From NCBI RefSeq assembly GCF_002934455.1, contig NZ_PTIR01000012.1:62001-126000 (forward strand): 64,000 bases of DNA, in the 5' to 3' direction. The position numbers and the translations under genes were made by a program. The notes under the pieces are model-generated. The model saw nothing but the letters and a program-made list of their open reading frames with translations. It did no database searches and was not told the origin of the DNA. This document shows, in pieces, positions 11,601 to 20,548 of this stretch (position 1 is the first letter of the stretch; every line of letters begins with the position of its first letter). The DNA comes from Trinickia symbiotica (lineage in GTDB: Bacteria > Pseudomonadota > Gammaproteobacteria > Burkholderiales > Burkholderiaceae).

Positions 11601-12566
11601 TCACTGCGCGCCGCACAGCGCGCGCTCGTAGAGCGCAAGCACCCCGTCGGCATCAACGCCGACGCAGACATTGCAGGAAGGGCGGGCATCCCACGCGGGC
11701 GCCGCGCACGGCATCCCTTCGGGTTTCTGGATCGTCTGACCCGCGGCGATGCCCTCGGTCAGCACGCGCACCGGTCCCTTGCGTACCGTGAATAGCTGAG
11801 GAGCAAGCAGATACGCGACCGCCGACGCATCGTGGACGTAAATACCCTCGATATTCTCGGTATCCCGATGAAATGCTTCGTAATGCCGGGAAACGTCCCA
11901 GACGAAGCGCCCGGCAACGCCGCCGCGATCGCGAATCGACGCGAGGTACGACGTCGACATGACGACTCGATGCGTCACGTCGAGACCGACGATGGTGAGC
12001 GGCCACGCCGCGCCGAACACGAGATCGGCCGCGTGAGGGTCGCCGAACATGTTCGCCTCCGCGGCCGGCGTGACGTTGCCATTCACACCGCCGATGCCGA
12101 ATGCGCCGCCCATGACGATCACTTGCTTGACGAGCGGGACGATCGACGGATCCTCGGCAAGCGCGAGCGCGAGATTGGTGAGCGGCCCCACCGCGACGAT
12201 CGTCACCTCGGATGGATGCGCACGCACGCTGTCGATGATGAACCGCGACGCGGCGCGCGCATCGGGCGATACGGTGCCGTCCTCGCTCGGGCCGATATTG
12301 CCGAGCCCGTCGTCACCGTGAATCGCAGCGAGTGGCGTCGGCGCCTCGCCCTCGAGCGGAGCGCCCGCCCCTCTCGCCACCGGCACAGCGGGCGCAAAAC
12401 GCCCGGCCAGATAGCAGGCATTGCGCGTAGTCGTATCGATGGTCGCGTTACCGAATACGCTCGTGACGCCGATCAGTTCGATCTCGGGATGCAGCGTCTC
12501 GAGAACGAACGCCATCGCGTCGTCGACGCCGGGATCCGTATCGTAGATGACTTTATGCAAGGTCAT
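11601..12566 (-). CDS. inosine-uridine preferring nucleoside hydrolase
   Basis: Hydrolyses the N-glycosidic bond of ribonucleosides to free base and ribose, a salvage function in the cytoplasm. The N-terminal KVIYDTDPGVDDAMAFVLETL (about residues 5-25) is the calcium-binding DTDPGxDDA signature of the IunH/Rih family, and the later VGPLTNLALAL and VIMGGAFG segments also fit. Length (321 aa) is normal. The start at 12566 has only a weak ribosome site. It is transcribed towards GMD and has no tie to the EPS genes; it stands where a bce-II locus would carry bceM. Confidence 0.9.
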   Translation of the reverse strand: MTLHKVIYDTDPGVDDAMAFVLETLHPEIELIGVTSVFGNATIDTTTRNACYLAGRFAPAVPVARGAGAPLEGEAPTPLAAIHGDDGLGNIGPSEDGTVSPDARAASRFIIDSVRAHPSEVTIVAVGPLTNLALALAEDPSIVPLVKQVIVMGGAFGIGGVNGNVTPAAEANMFGDPHAADLVFGAAWPLTIVGLDVTHRVVMSTSYLASIRDRGGVAGRFVWDVSRHYEAFHRDTENIEGIYVHDASAVAYLLAPQLFTVRKGPVRVLTEGIAAGQTIQKPEGMPCAAPAWDARPSCNVCVGVDADGVLALYERALCGAQ

Positions 12567-12623
12567 TGCGCCGGCTCGTCAAACGATATGCTCGGGCGCC
12601 CAGTTCGTCGTTACCGCGCATTT

Positions 12624-12914
12624 TCAATCCTTGATCAGGAATTTCTCCGGGCGCTTGCCTAGCCACATCGGCCTGCGCCCGCGGCCGCTCCAGGTCTGCC
12701 CTGTCTGCGGGTTACGGTATTTCGGCTCCGATGTCGCCGATTTTGTCCTGCGCGAGCGCCTGTCCGAGAAGCCGAGCTCCTCGGCCGTAATTCCATATTC
12801 CGCGATCTGCTCCTTGATCTGGGCAATGGCCGTGGCCATCTCCTTTTCGCGTGCAGCCGCCATCTGCGCCTGCACTTTCGCCAGTTGCTCCGTCAGTTGC
12901 CTGTATGTCGCCAT
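12624..12914 (-). CDS. H-NS family nucleoid protein
   Basis: A 96-residue H-NS-like protein. Residues 1-50 (MATYRQLTEQLAKVQAQMAA and on) form the coiled-coil oligomerisation region; the C-terminus has the DNA-binding motif YRNPQTGQTWSGRGRRPMWL (about 67-86), which matches the Burkholderia/Ralstonia short H-NS type. The start at 12914 follows a perfect AGGAGG nine bases upstream; a possible start nine codons earlier lacks one. Such proteins silence AT-rich and horizontally acquired DNA, and the AT-richer EPS region downstream is a plausible target, but that is inference. Confidence 0.92.
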   Translation of the reverse strand: MATYRQLTEQLAKVQAQMAAAREKEMATAIAQIKEQIAEYGITAEELGFSDRRSRRTKSATSEPKYRNPQTGQTWSGRGRRPMWLGKRPEKFLIKD

Positions 12915-12982
12915 AAAGCATTGCCTCCTAAGTGATTGCAAAAAGATATGTGTATGACCGGTGGCGCAAGCAAAAGTGCGGC

Positions 12983-13258
12983 CTAACGCGGCTTGCAGGC
13001 AAAAACCAGGCTGCGCGTGCCCTTATCCGTCGATTCCCTGATGATGTCGATGCCGCCTCCGCAGATACCGCGCGCATTGTCGGTGCACGCGGTCAGCGGG
13101 CCCTGCGCGGGACATTGGACGAGCGTCGTGGGGCGGCCGTCGCTCGTGAAGAGCGGCGCGCTTGCGCCGCAGCCGGCGAGAGCCGAGCAGAGCGCGGCGG
13201 CGAAAACGGCGCGCGAGGCCGCGCCATCTCGAACAACGGAGCGAAGCGTGCGTGTCAT
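12983..13258 (-). CDS. small lipoprotein, unknown function
   Basis: A 91-residue protein with a lipoprotein signal: basic N-terminus, hydrophobic AVFAAALCSALAGC with a lipobox (LAGC, Cys at residue 30), then a mature part of about 60 residues containing four more Cys (CPAQGPLTACTDNARGICGG and a final FACKP), which may form disulfides. The start follows AAGGG at eight bases. I recognise no family; Burkholderia genomes carry many such small envelope proteins. Confidence 0.75.
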   Translation of the reverse strand: MTRTLRSVVRDGAASRAVFAAALCSALAGCGASAPLFTSDGRPTTLVQCPAQGPLTACTDNARGICGGGIDIIRESTDKGTRSLVFACKPR

Positions 13259-13766
13259 CGAATGAACCCTTCATTCTTTTTTCGAATGGCCGGAGTATGC
13301 CACGCTGCCGTCATCTTGTTACGGGGGAGCCGGCATTTCGAGCCTGAAGCCGCCAAGTCCGCCCATGCCCGTGCCCGTCGCGGCGAGCGGGAGCCGCACG
13401 GGCGCAATGCCGATAATTGACGCGTTCTAGCGGATGACGTCGAATCCGCGAAGAATCATCTTGCAACATCCATTTCGCTCGCACCAGAACTCGATCGCCA
13501 TGCGGCGCACGCGTTCGGCACGCAATAAATAAACCGACCACTTGCTCGAATAATAAAAGGAAGGGCTTGATTTCGGGACGCTCTTCGATTTGAATAGCAG
13601 TGGTTCCGCTCGTCGCCGCACATTGAGAGAGTGCGCGGCGACCGATTGGTATCGCCTGCCGGCGGAAAGCTTTTCCGAAAATTCCGCTTTCCTCGCAGAA
13701 AACGTCTCGGCAGACGGACTTCGGCGCGAGAACGCATAACTTTGACATTATCAAGCGGGCCTAAAA
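13259..13766. other. intergenic region without a supported gene
   Basis: About 500 bp between the lipoprotein and the TetR gene. Its second half is distinctly AT-richer (13500-13600). A 64-codon leftward frame at 13427-13621 looks protein-like (FYYSSKWSVYLL) but starts at GTG without a ribosome site, and I did not accept it. The TetR promoter must lie near the right end. Confidence 0.45.
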
Positions 13767-14336
13767 ATGAGCGAAAAAAAGAAAGCGCTGATCGACACCG
13801 CCACTCGATTATTTTCGAGGTTCGGCTTTCATGCGGTCGGAATCGATCGCATCATCGCCGAGTCGCGCGTGGCGAAGATGACGATGTATAAACACTTTCC
13901 GTCGAAAAGCAAGCTCGTCGTCGAGGTGCTCAACGAGCAAGGTGCCGCGCTCGCAGCGGGAATCGCCGCGGCGGCCGCGCCGCATTCGGATGCGCTCGAC
14001 AAGCTCCACGCCGTTTTTCTCTGGCACGACGCCTGGTTCCGCTCGGAATCGTTTACCGGCAGCATCTTCATTCATGCGGCGGCCGAATTCCACGCCGAGG
14101 AGAATGAGATCCTCGCCGCTTCGGCTGCGCAACGTCGAGCATTCTCACATGTGCTCGAGCGCATACTCGGCGAACGCTTCGATCACGAGGCCGCCGTTCG
14201 GCTCGCTCGTCGCTGTGCGCTGCTGCTCGATGGCGCCACGCTCGCGCGGCAGTTGAGCGGACGAGTGGACGCGGCCCGCGATGCCTGGGACATGGCGCAA
14301 ACGCTGATCGAGAACGAGCGTTTGCATTTGGCCTGA
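13767..14336 (+). CDS. TetR family transcriptional regulator
   Basis: A 189-residue repressor-type protein. The N-terminal helix-turn-helix is clear: LIDTATRLFSRFGFHAVGID, then IIAESRVAKMTMYKHFPSKS (about residues 10-50), which is the TetR_N signature including YxHFxSKxxL. The rest is an all-alpha ligand-binding domain with no close relative that I recognise. The ribosome site is weak. No adjacent divergent target gene is evident; the nearest downstream gene on the same strand is the 81-residue protein at 14651. Confidence 0.88.
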   Translation: MSEKKKALIDTATRLFSRFGFHAVGIDRIIAESRVAKMTMYKHFPSKSKLVVEVLNEQGAALAAGIAAAAAPHSDALDKLHAVFLWHDAWFRSESFTGSIFIHAAAEFHAEENEILAASAAQRRAFSHVLERILGERFDHEAAVRLARRCALLLDGATLARQLSGRVDAARDAWDMAQTLIENERLHLA

Positions 14337-14650
14337 GCAGGCCGAACCGCCGGGCTCGAGCCGTTTCTATCCGCCTCACGCCGTGCCTCAGGTGAGTGAT
14401 CGGGGGGCTTAGTCGCGCACCGTTGTGTCAGGTTCGACACTTGTTCGCGCACTTTAAAAAGCCACTGAAGCGTTGGCGGTTCGCGTTAAACTCATCGACA
14501 GGAAACGGGCGAAGGCCGGCCGCACCGCCGCAGCGACGGGACGTGTGTGCTCGCGCGCACTGATAGCGCTCGCGCGCACTGAGAGCCGCCGTGTGCGCTG
14601 ACATGCTAGGCCCGTAAAATGGCTTCATTGACGACACGAGGAAACGTTCG
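14337..14650. other. intergenic region with a 19-bp direct repeat
   Basis: Holds the presumed promoter of the 81-residue gene. It contains two adjacent copies of GCTCGCGCGCACTGATAGC (14549-14567) and GCTCGCGCGCACTGAGAGC (14568-14586), differing at one base. No reading frame here looks like a gene. Confidence 0.6.
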
Positions 14651-14896
14651 ATGCGCACCACCCGTTCTTCCGGGGCGATGACCCTGCTCACTGAAATCGA
14701 GGAAGCGAGCGGACGCGAAGTACGCTCGTTACGGCTCGAAGCGTCAGAAGACGGCAAAAGCATTCTTCTGATCGAAATCGACGAGCGCAAGCCCGGCATC
14801 CATCGAGAGGTACGCTACGAAATTACGGCGGCCGAACTGATCGCCGCCATCCGCGCGCATGGCGCGGAGCTCTCGGGCGAGCAGCATGCGCGCTGA
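14651..14896 (+). CDS. conserved-looking hypothetical protein, 81 aa
   Basis: A soluble 81-residue protein, MRTTRSSGAMTLLTEIEEAS followed by alternating strands (VRSLRLEASEDGKSILLIEI) and a C-terminal helix (AAELIAAIRAHGAELSGE). The amphipathic beta-beta-alpha layout and the good GAGGAAA ribosome site support a real gene. No signal peptide, no recognised motif. Function unknown. Confidence 0.6.
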   Translation: MRTTRSSGAMTLLTEIEEASGREVRSLRLEASEDGKSILLIEIDERKPGIHREVRYEITAAELIAAIRAHGAELSGEQHAR

Positions 14897-15002
14897 TGGG
14901 CAAAGCCCAGGCGCGATTCGCGCTCGTTAGTCGCGTCAGTTTCCAGCACGCCGGCGGCGCGTGCCACTTTTGCACGCCCGCCGCCGGCTCGATTCCCATC
15001 TT

Positions 15003-16502
15003 TCAGAACACGTTCACCGGCACGGTCACGACGAGCCGGTAGACCTGACTCGTGGGATCCGAGTAGTAGGCCGACCCGACATGCCACATCGCGAGTACCG
15101 TCACCTTGGTGTTCTTTAGCCGGCCGCTTTGCAGGACGTACGAAGGGATGAACCCGAACTCGTGATGTCGTCCATGCACCGGCTGACCGTTCTTGAAGTA
15201 AACCGAGCTGAACGCGGGACCGCCGGGCCCGTAGCGGTTCGCAGTGGATGACGCGTCGGCTCCCCATCCTTGCTGCGCCCAAACCATGGCGGAAAAGCCT
15301 GGAACGCCTGCATAATTGCCGTCGAACGTGTAGCGCAGTTGCAATGACTGCTCATGCGGCGCGTTGTAATCGACATCCATCGAGTTGGTCAGGTAGTTGC
15401 CGGCCGTTTCATTCACGTAGTCGAAAAACTGATCGCCGACAATCTTCTGATAGCCGACGAGCAATGCGTGCGGTCCGTGTTGCGCCGACAGCGCGAGGCT
15501 GTAAGCGTTGTTGTCGATCGTTCCTTGGCGCGCCGCGCCGGTGTCATGCGTCGAATAGAGATTGGCCGATCCGGTGAGCTTGATCGTATCGACGCGGCCG
15601 ATACTGTGCTGAATTGAAGCATAGTATTGCCGCCAGACGTCGTCGGCCTGATCCGCGAAAAGCGACGCGGACCCGCTCGAGAAATAGTCCCACGTGCCGC
15701 CCGCGTAGCTGATCCGCTTGAATCCGATGCCTCCGTACGACGTGCTGAGTCTCATGAGGTTCGTGTGCCCGCGCGCATCGACCTTTGTGAAGCTGCCTGC
15801 CTGCAACGTCAGTGGAACGATCTCGCGGCTCAGCATCGACGCGCCGAGAAACGCCGGTGGCAGTGCGCGATTGTCGTGCGGATCGAGGAACGGATTCGAT
15901 ACGTTGTGCAGGCCATACTTGAACACCGTGTCGGAGATGCGCGCCTTCACGTCGTAGGTGCCCGGATACGCCCACGCAAGGCGATTCGATCCGCCGCCGT
16001 GCTTGCCGACGAAAACCATGTTGCCCGCGCCGTTGCCGCCGTCGAGCTTTAGGGCGCCGAAAAGCGATGCGTCGAACCCGAACCCGATGAGCCCTTTCGT
16101 GAGCCCTGACTGGAACCGCGCCTGGACGCTGTCGACCCAAGCGTGTCGGTGGGCGCCGTCGTTGTCATGAAAGTAGTCGGTGTAGTTGCGAAACTCCAGA
16201 TCGAAATGGCTGTCGCCGATCAATCCTTTGCTGTTCCGCTGGCTCGTCGAAGATGGCGACGCCGCGACGGGCGGCACCTGAATGACGTCAATGTTGGCCA
16301 CATCGGCGGGCGCCGGCGCGGGTGGCGATGACGAGGCGGCGGCTGCGCTCGTGGCAGGCGCCGATGCCGGGAGCGGAGCTGTTCCGCCGGGGGCGGGACG
16401 TTCGTCCGCGTGAACGTGACCGGTACCCGCCACGACCGGGAGGGTCAGCGTCAATGCAAAAAGCCGCTTGCTCGCGGCAAGCGATGATGTGTCTCTCTTC
16501 AT
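15003..16502 (-). CDS. OprD family outer membrane porin
   Basis: A 499-residue outer-membrane channel. After a signal peptide (KRLFALTLTLPVVAGTGHVHA) comes an unusual low-complexity Ala/Pro/Ser spacer (about residues 35-75), then the barrel, starting GLIGDSHFDLEFRNYTDYFH, the OprD family opening, with GLTKGLIGFGFDASLFGALK following. The C-terminus ends in VTVPVNVF, with the terminal Phe needed for BAM assembly. The start at 16502 is chosen because it puts the signal peptide at the N-terminus; the frame is open 37 codons upstream. OprD-type porins pass basic amino acids, peptides or carboxylates. The gene ends up 178 bp downstream of oppF on the same strand, which suggests it admits the peptides that Opp takes up. 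Confidence 0.88.
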   Translation of the reverse strand: MKRDTSSLAASKRLFALTLTLPVVAGTGHVHADERPAPGGTAPLPASAPATSAAAASSSPPAPAPADVANIDVIQVPPVAASPSSTSQRNSKGLIGDSHFDLEFRNYTDYFHDNDGAHRHAWVDSVQARFQSGLTKGLIGFGFDASLFGALKLDGGNGAGNMVFVGKHGGGSNRLAWAYPGTYDVKARISDTVFKYGLHNVSNPFLDPHDNRALPPAFLGASMLSREIVPLTLQAGSFTKVDARGHTNLMRLSTSYGGIGFKRISYAGGTWDYFSSGSASLFADQADDVWRQYYASIQHSIGRVDTIKLTGSANLYSTHDTGAARQGTIDNNAYSLALSAQHGPHALLVGYQKIVGDQFFDYVNETAGNYLTNSMDVDYNAPHEQSLQLRYTFDGNYAGVPGFSAMVWAQQGWGADASSTANRYGPGGPAFSSVYFKNGQPVHGRHHEFGFIPSYVLQSGRLKNTKVTVLAMWHVGSAYYSDPTSQVYRLVVTVPVNVF

Positions 16503-16680
16503 CCAAGTCTCTTGTTGTAGGCGTTCAACATGGCTTGCCGGCTCATGGCCGCAAGCGTCTTCACGCGCCCATCGAAAACGAAATGGACGAGCGCTTTCCT
16601 CGGCGCGACACACTTCGCGCCGAAAGAACCGGTCTTCAAATGGAGTGCTGACGCCCTGCTATCGGCACGCCCGGCGCGAA

Positions 16681-17688
16681 CTAGCCGCCGGCCACGCGAA
16701 CGCAGGCCACGCGTCTACATCGATCGTCGAGCGTCTGAAGCGGCGGCACGCGCTGCGCGCAGGCCTCGATTGCCTCCGGGCATCGAGTGCGGAAAACACA
16801 ACCCGTGGGCGGTGCAATCGGCGACGGCAAATCGCCCTGCAGCAAGAGACGGCCACGATTGCGTTCGATCGCGGGATCGGGGATGGGAACTGCCGAGAGC
16901 AGCGCGCGCGTATAGGGATGTATCGGCGCCCGATAGAGCGCCTCACTTTCGGCGACCTCCATCACGCGCCCCAGGTACATGACGAGCACGCGATGACTGA
17001 TCGACTTGACGATAGCGAGATCGTGCGCCACGAAAAGCATCGATAGCGAAAACTCGCGTTGCAGATCGCGGAGCAGATTGACGACTTGCGCCTGGATCGA
17101 CACGTCGAGCGCCGATACAGGTTCGTCGCAGACGACGAGTTGCGGCTCGCCGACGAGCGCCCGTGCAATCCCGATTCGCTGACATTGACCGCCCGAGAAT
17201 TCGTGCGGATAGCGGCCGAGATAGTGGGCACTCAGGCCTACGCGCTCGAGCATCGTCCTGACGCGCACGCGCACTTCGCCGCGACTCATATGGGGACGAC
17301 GAACCAGGAGCGGCTCCGCAACGATTCGTTCGATCGTCATGCGCGGATCAAGCGACGCGAGCGGATCTTGAAAGATCGCCTGCACGCCCCGGCGCAACTC
17401 AGCGAGTGCCGGCCCGGGGCGGCGCCCACCGCGGACGGTTTCCATGCCCCGCCAGCGGATGCTTCCGCTGGTCACGGGCGTAAGGCCGACGATCGCACGC
17501 GCAAGCGTCGACTTGCCGCAGCCCGACTCGCCGACGAGCCCGAGCGTCTCGCCGCGAGCGATATCGAACGAAACGCCGTTGACCGCGCGCAGCATCGCCG
17601 TGGGACGCCATGCCGCCCAGGCCTCGGAATAGCGCTTGACACGAAAGTGCACGTGCAAATCGCGGACCGAAAATAGCGGATCGTTCAC
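16681..17688 (-). CDS. oppF: oligopeptide ABC transporter ATP-binding protein OppF
   Basis: Second ATPase of the peptide importer. Walker A is [17 protein letters not shown] (about residues 48-64), the ABC signature is [15 protein letters not shown], Walker B is [13 protein letters not shown], and the C-terminus has the Opp/Dpp extension with the Cys-rich [14 protein letters not shown] that is seen in OppD/OppF. The start is a GTG at 17688 that overlaps the oppD stop as GTGA and follows GGAGGG; upstream in-frame starts would lie inside oppD. Length 335 aa. Last gene of the opp operon. Confidence 0.92.
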   Translation of the reverse strand: MNDPLFSVRDLHVHFRVKRYSEAWAAWRPTAMLRAVNGVSFDIARGETLGLVGESGCGKSTLARAIVGLTPVTSGSIRWRGMETVRGGRRPGPALAELRRGVQAIFQDPLASLDPRMTIERIVAEPLLVRRPHMSRGEVRVRVRTMLERVGLSAHYLGRYPHEFSGGQCQRIGIARALVGEPQLVVCDEPVSALDVSIQAQVVNLLRDLQREFSLSMLFVAHDLAIVKSISHRVLVMYLGRVMEVAESEALYRAPIHPYTRALLSAVPIPDPAIERNRGRLLLQGDLPSPIAPPTGCVFRTRCPEAIEACAQRVPPLQTLDDRCRRVACVRVAGG

Positions 17689-18677
17689 GCCAGTCCCTCC
17701 GCGACGACCGCCGCCGGCCGATGACAAGCGCGCCACGCTCGGCCGTCATCCGCCCGGCGCTCCAACGGTGGGCGCCTCGTCAAGCAGCGCTCCGCGACAT
17801 GGGGGCAGCGCTTGGCGAATGCGCAACCGGCGATCGTTTCCCCCGGCAAGGGCGGCTGCCCCGCTATCGTGGTGAGCGGGCGCCCACCTTCGTCGTCGAG
17901 TCGCGGCAAGGCGTTCATGAGTCCGATCGTGTACGGATGAGTCGGAGCGGCGAAGAGCTCAGCCGCGCTCGCGTGCTCCACGGTGCGGCCCGCGTACATG
18001 ACCATGACTTCGTCGCTGAGCCCGGCCGCGACGCCCATGTCGTGCGTGATCAGAATCATCGCCGTGCCGTGCTCACGATTGAGCTCGCGCAGCAGCTCGA
18101 CGATCTGCGCCTGCACCGTGACGTCGAGCGCTGTCGTCGGCTCGTCCGCGATCAAGAGACGAGGCTCGGTGATGACCGCCATCGCGATCATGACACGCTG
18201 CCGCATCCCGCCCGAGAACTCGTGCGGGTACATGTCGAGACGCCGCGCCGCATCGGGCACATGCACGCGCTCGAGCGCTTCCGCGGCGCGTCTGCGCGCA
18301 TCGCGGCGCGACATTCTCCGGTGCAGTACCAACGGCTCGATCAGTTGCTGTCCGATGGTTAAAAATGGGTTCAACGACGTCATCGGATCCTGAAAGACGA
18401 CAGCAATCCGATTGCCGCGCAACCGGTTCAGCCCGCGCTCGTCGAGCGTCAGCAGATTGCGCCCTTCGAAGCGCGCGACGCCGCTCACGCGGGCATTGCG
18501 CGCCGACAGGCCGATCAGCGACAACACGGTCTGGCTCTTTCCCGAGCCCGATTCCCCGACGATGCCGAGTACTCGGCCCGCGTCGAGCGCGAACGAGACG
18601 TCATCGACGGCATCGATCGCCGGACCGTCGGCCCGCGAAAACCGTACGCTCAGATGTTCGATTTCCAACATAGGCAT
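17685..18677 (-). CDS. oppD: oligopeptide ABC transporter ATP-binding protein OppD
   Basis: First ATPase of the peptide importer (330 aa). Walker A GIVGESGSGKSQTVLSLIGL, signature EFSGGMRQRVMIAMAV, Walker B LLIADEPTTALDV, and the C-terminal Cys motif CAFAKRCPHVAERC of the Opp/Dpp class. The ATG at 18677 follows the oppC stop by one base, with AAGGA inside the end of oppC. An earlier start at 18725 would overlap oppC more deeply and lacks such a site. Confidence 0.93.
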   Translation of the reverse strand: MPMLEIEHLSVRFSRADGPAIDAVDDVSFALDAGRVLGIVGESGSGKSQTVLSLIGLSARNARVSGVARFEGRNLLTLDERGLNRLRGNRIAVVFQDPMTSLNPFLTIGQQLIEPLVLHRRMSRRDARRRAAEALERVHVPDAARRLDMYPHEFSGGMRQRVMIAMAVITEPRLLIADEPTTALDVTVQAQIVELLRELNREHGTAMILITHDMGVAAGLSDEVMVMYAGRTVEHASAAELFAAPTHPYTIGLMNALPRLDDEGGRPLTTIAGQPPLPGETIAGCAFAKRCPHVAERCLTRRPPLERRADDGRAWRACHRPAAVVAEGLA

Positions 18678-18678
18678 A

Positions 18679-19584
18679 TCAGGAGTCCTTAGTATCGAAG
18701 GCGTCGCGAAGACCGTCGCCGACAAAGTTGATGCAATAGAGCGAGAGACACAGCATGGAGGCCGGCGCGAGCAGCAGCCAGGGCATGGCCTCGAGCTTCT
18801 GGGCGCCGTCTTCGATCAGCACGCCCCAGCTCGTCATCGGCTCCTGCACGCCGAGCCCGAGGAACGAAAGCACGGACTCGGTCAGAACGACGCCGGGCAC
18901 CATGACAGTCAGGTAGACGGCCACCACGCCCACGAGGTTGGGCACGATATGCCGCACGACGATCGACCACGGCGCTACGCCGATCGCGCGGGCCGCGTCG
19001 ACGAACTCGCGCGTGCGCAAAGACAGCGTCTGGCCGCGTACCACGCGCGCCATGTCCAGCCACGAGAAAGCGCTGATCGTTAGGACCACCAAATAAAACG
19101 CGCGGCCGAAAAGCGTCATCATCAGGATCGCGATCAGCATGTAAGGGATCGCGTACATCATGTCGACGAGGCGCATCATGACCGCATCGACCCGGCCGCC
19201 GAAGTAGCCCGCGCAAGCGCCGTAGCCAACGCCGATTACTCCGGCCACGAGCGTTCCGAGCAAGCCGATCTCGAGCGAAACGCGCCCGCCGACGAGCGTA
19301 CGCACGAGCAAGTCGCGACCGAGTTCGTCGGTGCCGAACCAGTGGCCGGAAGCGAGCGTCGGAGCGACGGCGATTGCCGCCCAGTCGCTCGCCGCGGGAT
19401 CGCGTCCGATGAGCGGCGGCCCCGCATAGCAGGCGAGGACGATCAGCGTGAGGATGGTCAGACTGGCGAGCGCGGCCCGATTGCGGACGAACCGAGCCAG
19501 TGCTTGCCCAAGCGGACTACGCGCGATGGGGGCATGGAGCGAACCGTCATCGTTGTCTCGCGCGGGGGAAGTCGTGATAGCCAT
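18679..19584 (-). CDS. oppC: oligopeptide ABC transporter permease OppC
   Basis: Inner-membrane permease (301 aa) with the long N-terminal lead and first helix (ALASLTILTLIVLACYAGPPL) typical of OppC/DppC, then GTDELGRDLLVRTLVGGRVSL, the family's conserved loop, and the EAA coupling motif in EFVDAARAIGVAPWSIVVRH (about residues 193-212). It starts nine bases after oppB ends and has AAGGATC before its ATG. Confidence 0.93.
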   Translation of the reverse strand: MAITTSPARDNDDGSLHAPIARSPLGQALARFVRNRAALASLTILTLIVLACYAGPPLIGRDPAASDWAAIAVAPTLASGHWFGTDELGRDLLVRTLVGGRVSLEIGLLGTLVAGVIGVGYGACAGYFGGRVDAVMMRLVDMMYAIPYMLIAILMMTLFGRAFYLVVLTISAFSWLDMARVVRGQTLSLRTREFVDAARAIGVAPWSIVVRHIVPNLVGVVAVYLTVMVPGVVLTESVLSFLGLGVQEPMTSWGVLIEDGAQKLEAMPWLLLAPASMLCLSLYCINFVGDGLRDAFDTKDS

Positions 19585-19593
19585 GATCCTTGA

Positions 19594-20535
19594 TCAATAT
19601 CGAATACGAGGGTCGAGCACCGCGTAGGCGAGATCGACGAGGAGGTTGAAGAGGACGGCGGCGACAGTGGTCAAGATGACGAGGCCGAGCATCAACGTGT
19701 AATCGCGGTTAGTCGCCGCGTTGACGATAAGCTGACCCAGCCCCGGCAGGGAAAAGACCGACTCGGTCACGACGGCCGCCGTAATCGACGAAATGGCGAC
19801 GGCGCCGAGCAGCGAGACCACAGGCAGCAACGCCGGCTTCAACGCGTGGCGCACGACGATTCGGCGAGTCGGCAGCCCCTTCGCGCGCGCCGTCAAAATG
19901 AAATTGCTCGAGAGGACTTCGATCATGCTCGCGCGCATGACGCGCGCGATCGTCGACAGGTTGATGACCGTCAGAAGTGCGATCGGCAGCACACGGTAGC
20001 GCCAGTCGCCGTCGCCCCATCCGCCGGCGGGCAGCCAGCCGCGCGCGCCGCCGCTCGTCTTCAACAGGATGGCGAAGACCCAGACCAAAAGCGGCCCGAG
20101 CACGAAAGGCGGTAGCACATTACCGACGTTGCCGAGCAGCATGACCATTCGGTCGATCACCCCGTTGCGCCGCACCGCCGCGATGACGCCGAGCGCCACG
20201 CCTAACGCGAGCGCGAGGGGAATCGAGGCGCCGCCGACGCGCAGGCTGACGGGCAGTGCCTTGGCCACGAGGTCGTTGACGCTCCAGTCGACATAGCGAA
20301 ACGACGGCCCCAGATCGCCGCGGGCGAGCGAGGATAGATAGAGCAGGTACTGCCGCCAAAGCGACTCACGCAGATGATATTTCGCCTCGAGGTTGGCCTG
20401 CGCGGCCGCCGACAGGCCCTTCTCCGAATCGAACGGGCCGCCCGGCGTCAGGTGCAACAGCAGGTAGCAGATCGTGATCACCGCGAGAACTGTCGGGATC
20501 GCCCAAAGCGCTCGCCGCAACGTATATGCAAGCAT
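19594..20535 (-). CDS. oppB: oligopeptide ABC transporter permease OppB
   Basis: Inner-membrane permease (313 aa) of the DppB/OppB type: N-terminal helix MLAYTLRRALWAIPTVLAVI, the conserved HLTPGGPF near residue 30, and an EAA loop in LTARAKGLPTRRIVVRHALK. The ATG at 20535 lies 13 bp after the oppA stop; the upstream in-frame extension is inside oppA. Together with oppC it forms the translocation pore. Confidence 0.93.
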   Translation of the reverse strand: MLAYTLRRALWAIPTVLAVITICYLLLHLTPGGPFDSEKGLSAAAQANLEAKYHLRESLWRQYLLYLSSLARGDLGPSFRYVDWSVNDLVAKALPVSLRVGGASIPLALALGVALGVIAAVRRNGVIDRMVMLLGNVGNVLPPFVLGPLLVWVFAILLKTSGGARGWLPAGGWGDGDWRYRVLPIALLTVINLSTIARVMRASMIEVLSSNFILTARAKGLPTRRIVVRHALKPALLPVVSLLGAVAISSITAAVVTESVFSLPGLGQLIVNAATNRDYTLMLGLVILTTVAAVLFNLLVDLAYAVLDPRIRY

Positions 20536-20548
20536 CGCTGACTCCGGC

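Noticed and set aside
13427-13621. 64-codon leftward frame with some protein-like stretches
   Set aside because: GTG start without ribosome site, no family, no operon partner. Left as unknown intergenic sequence.
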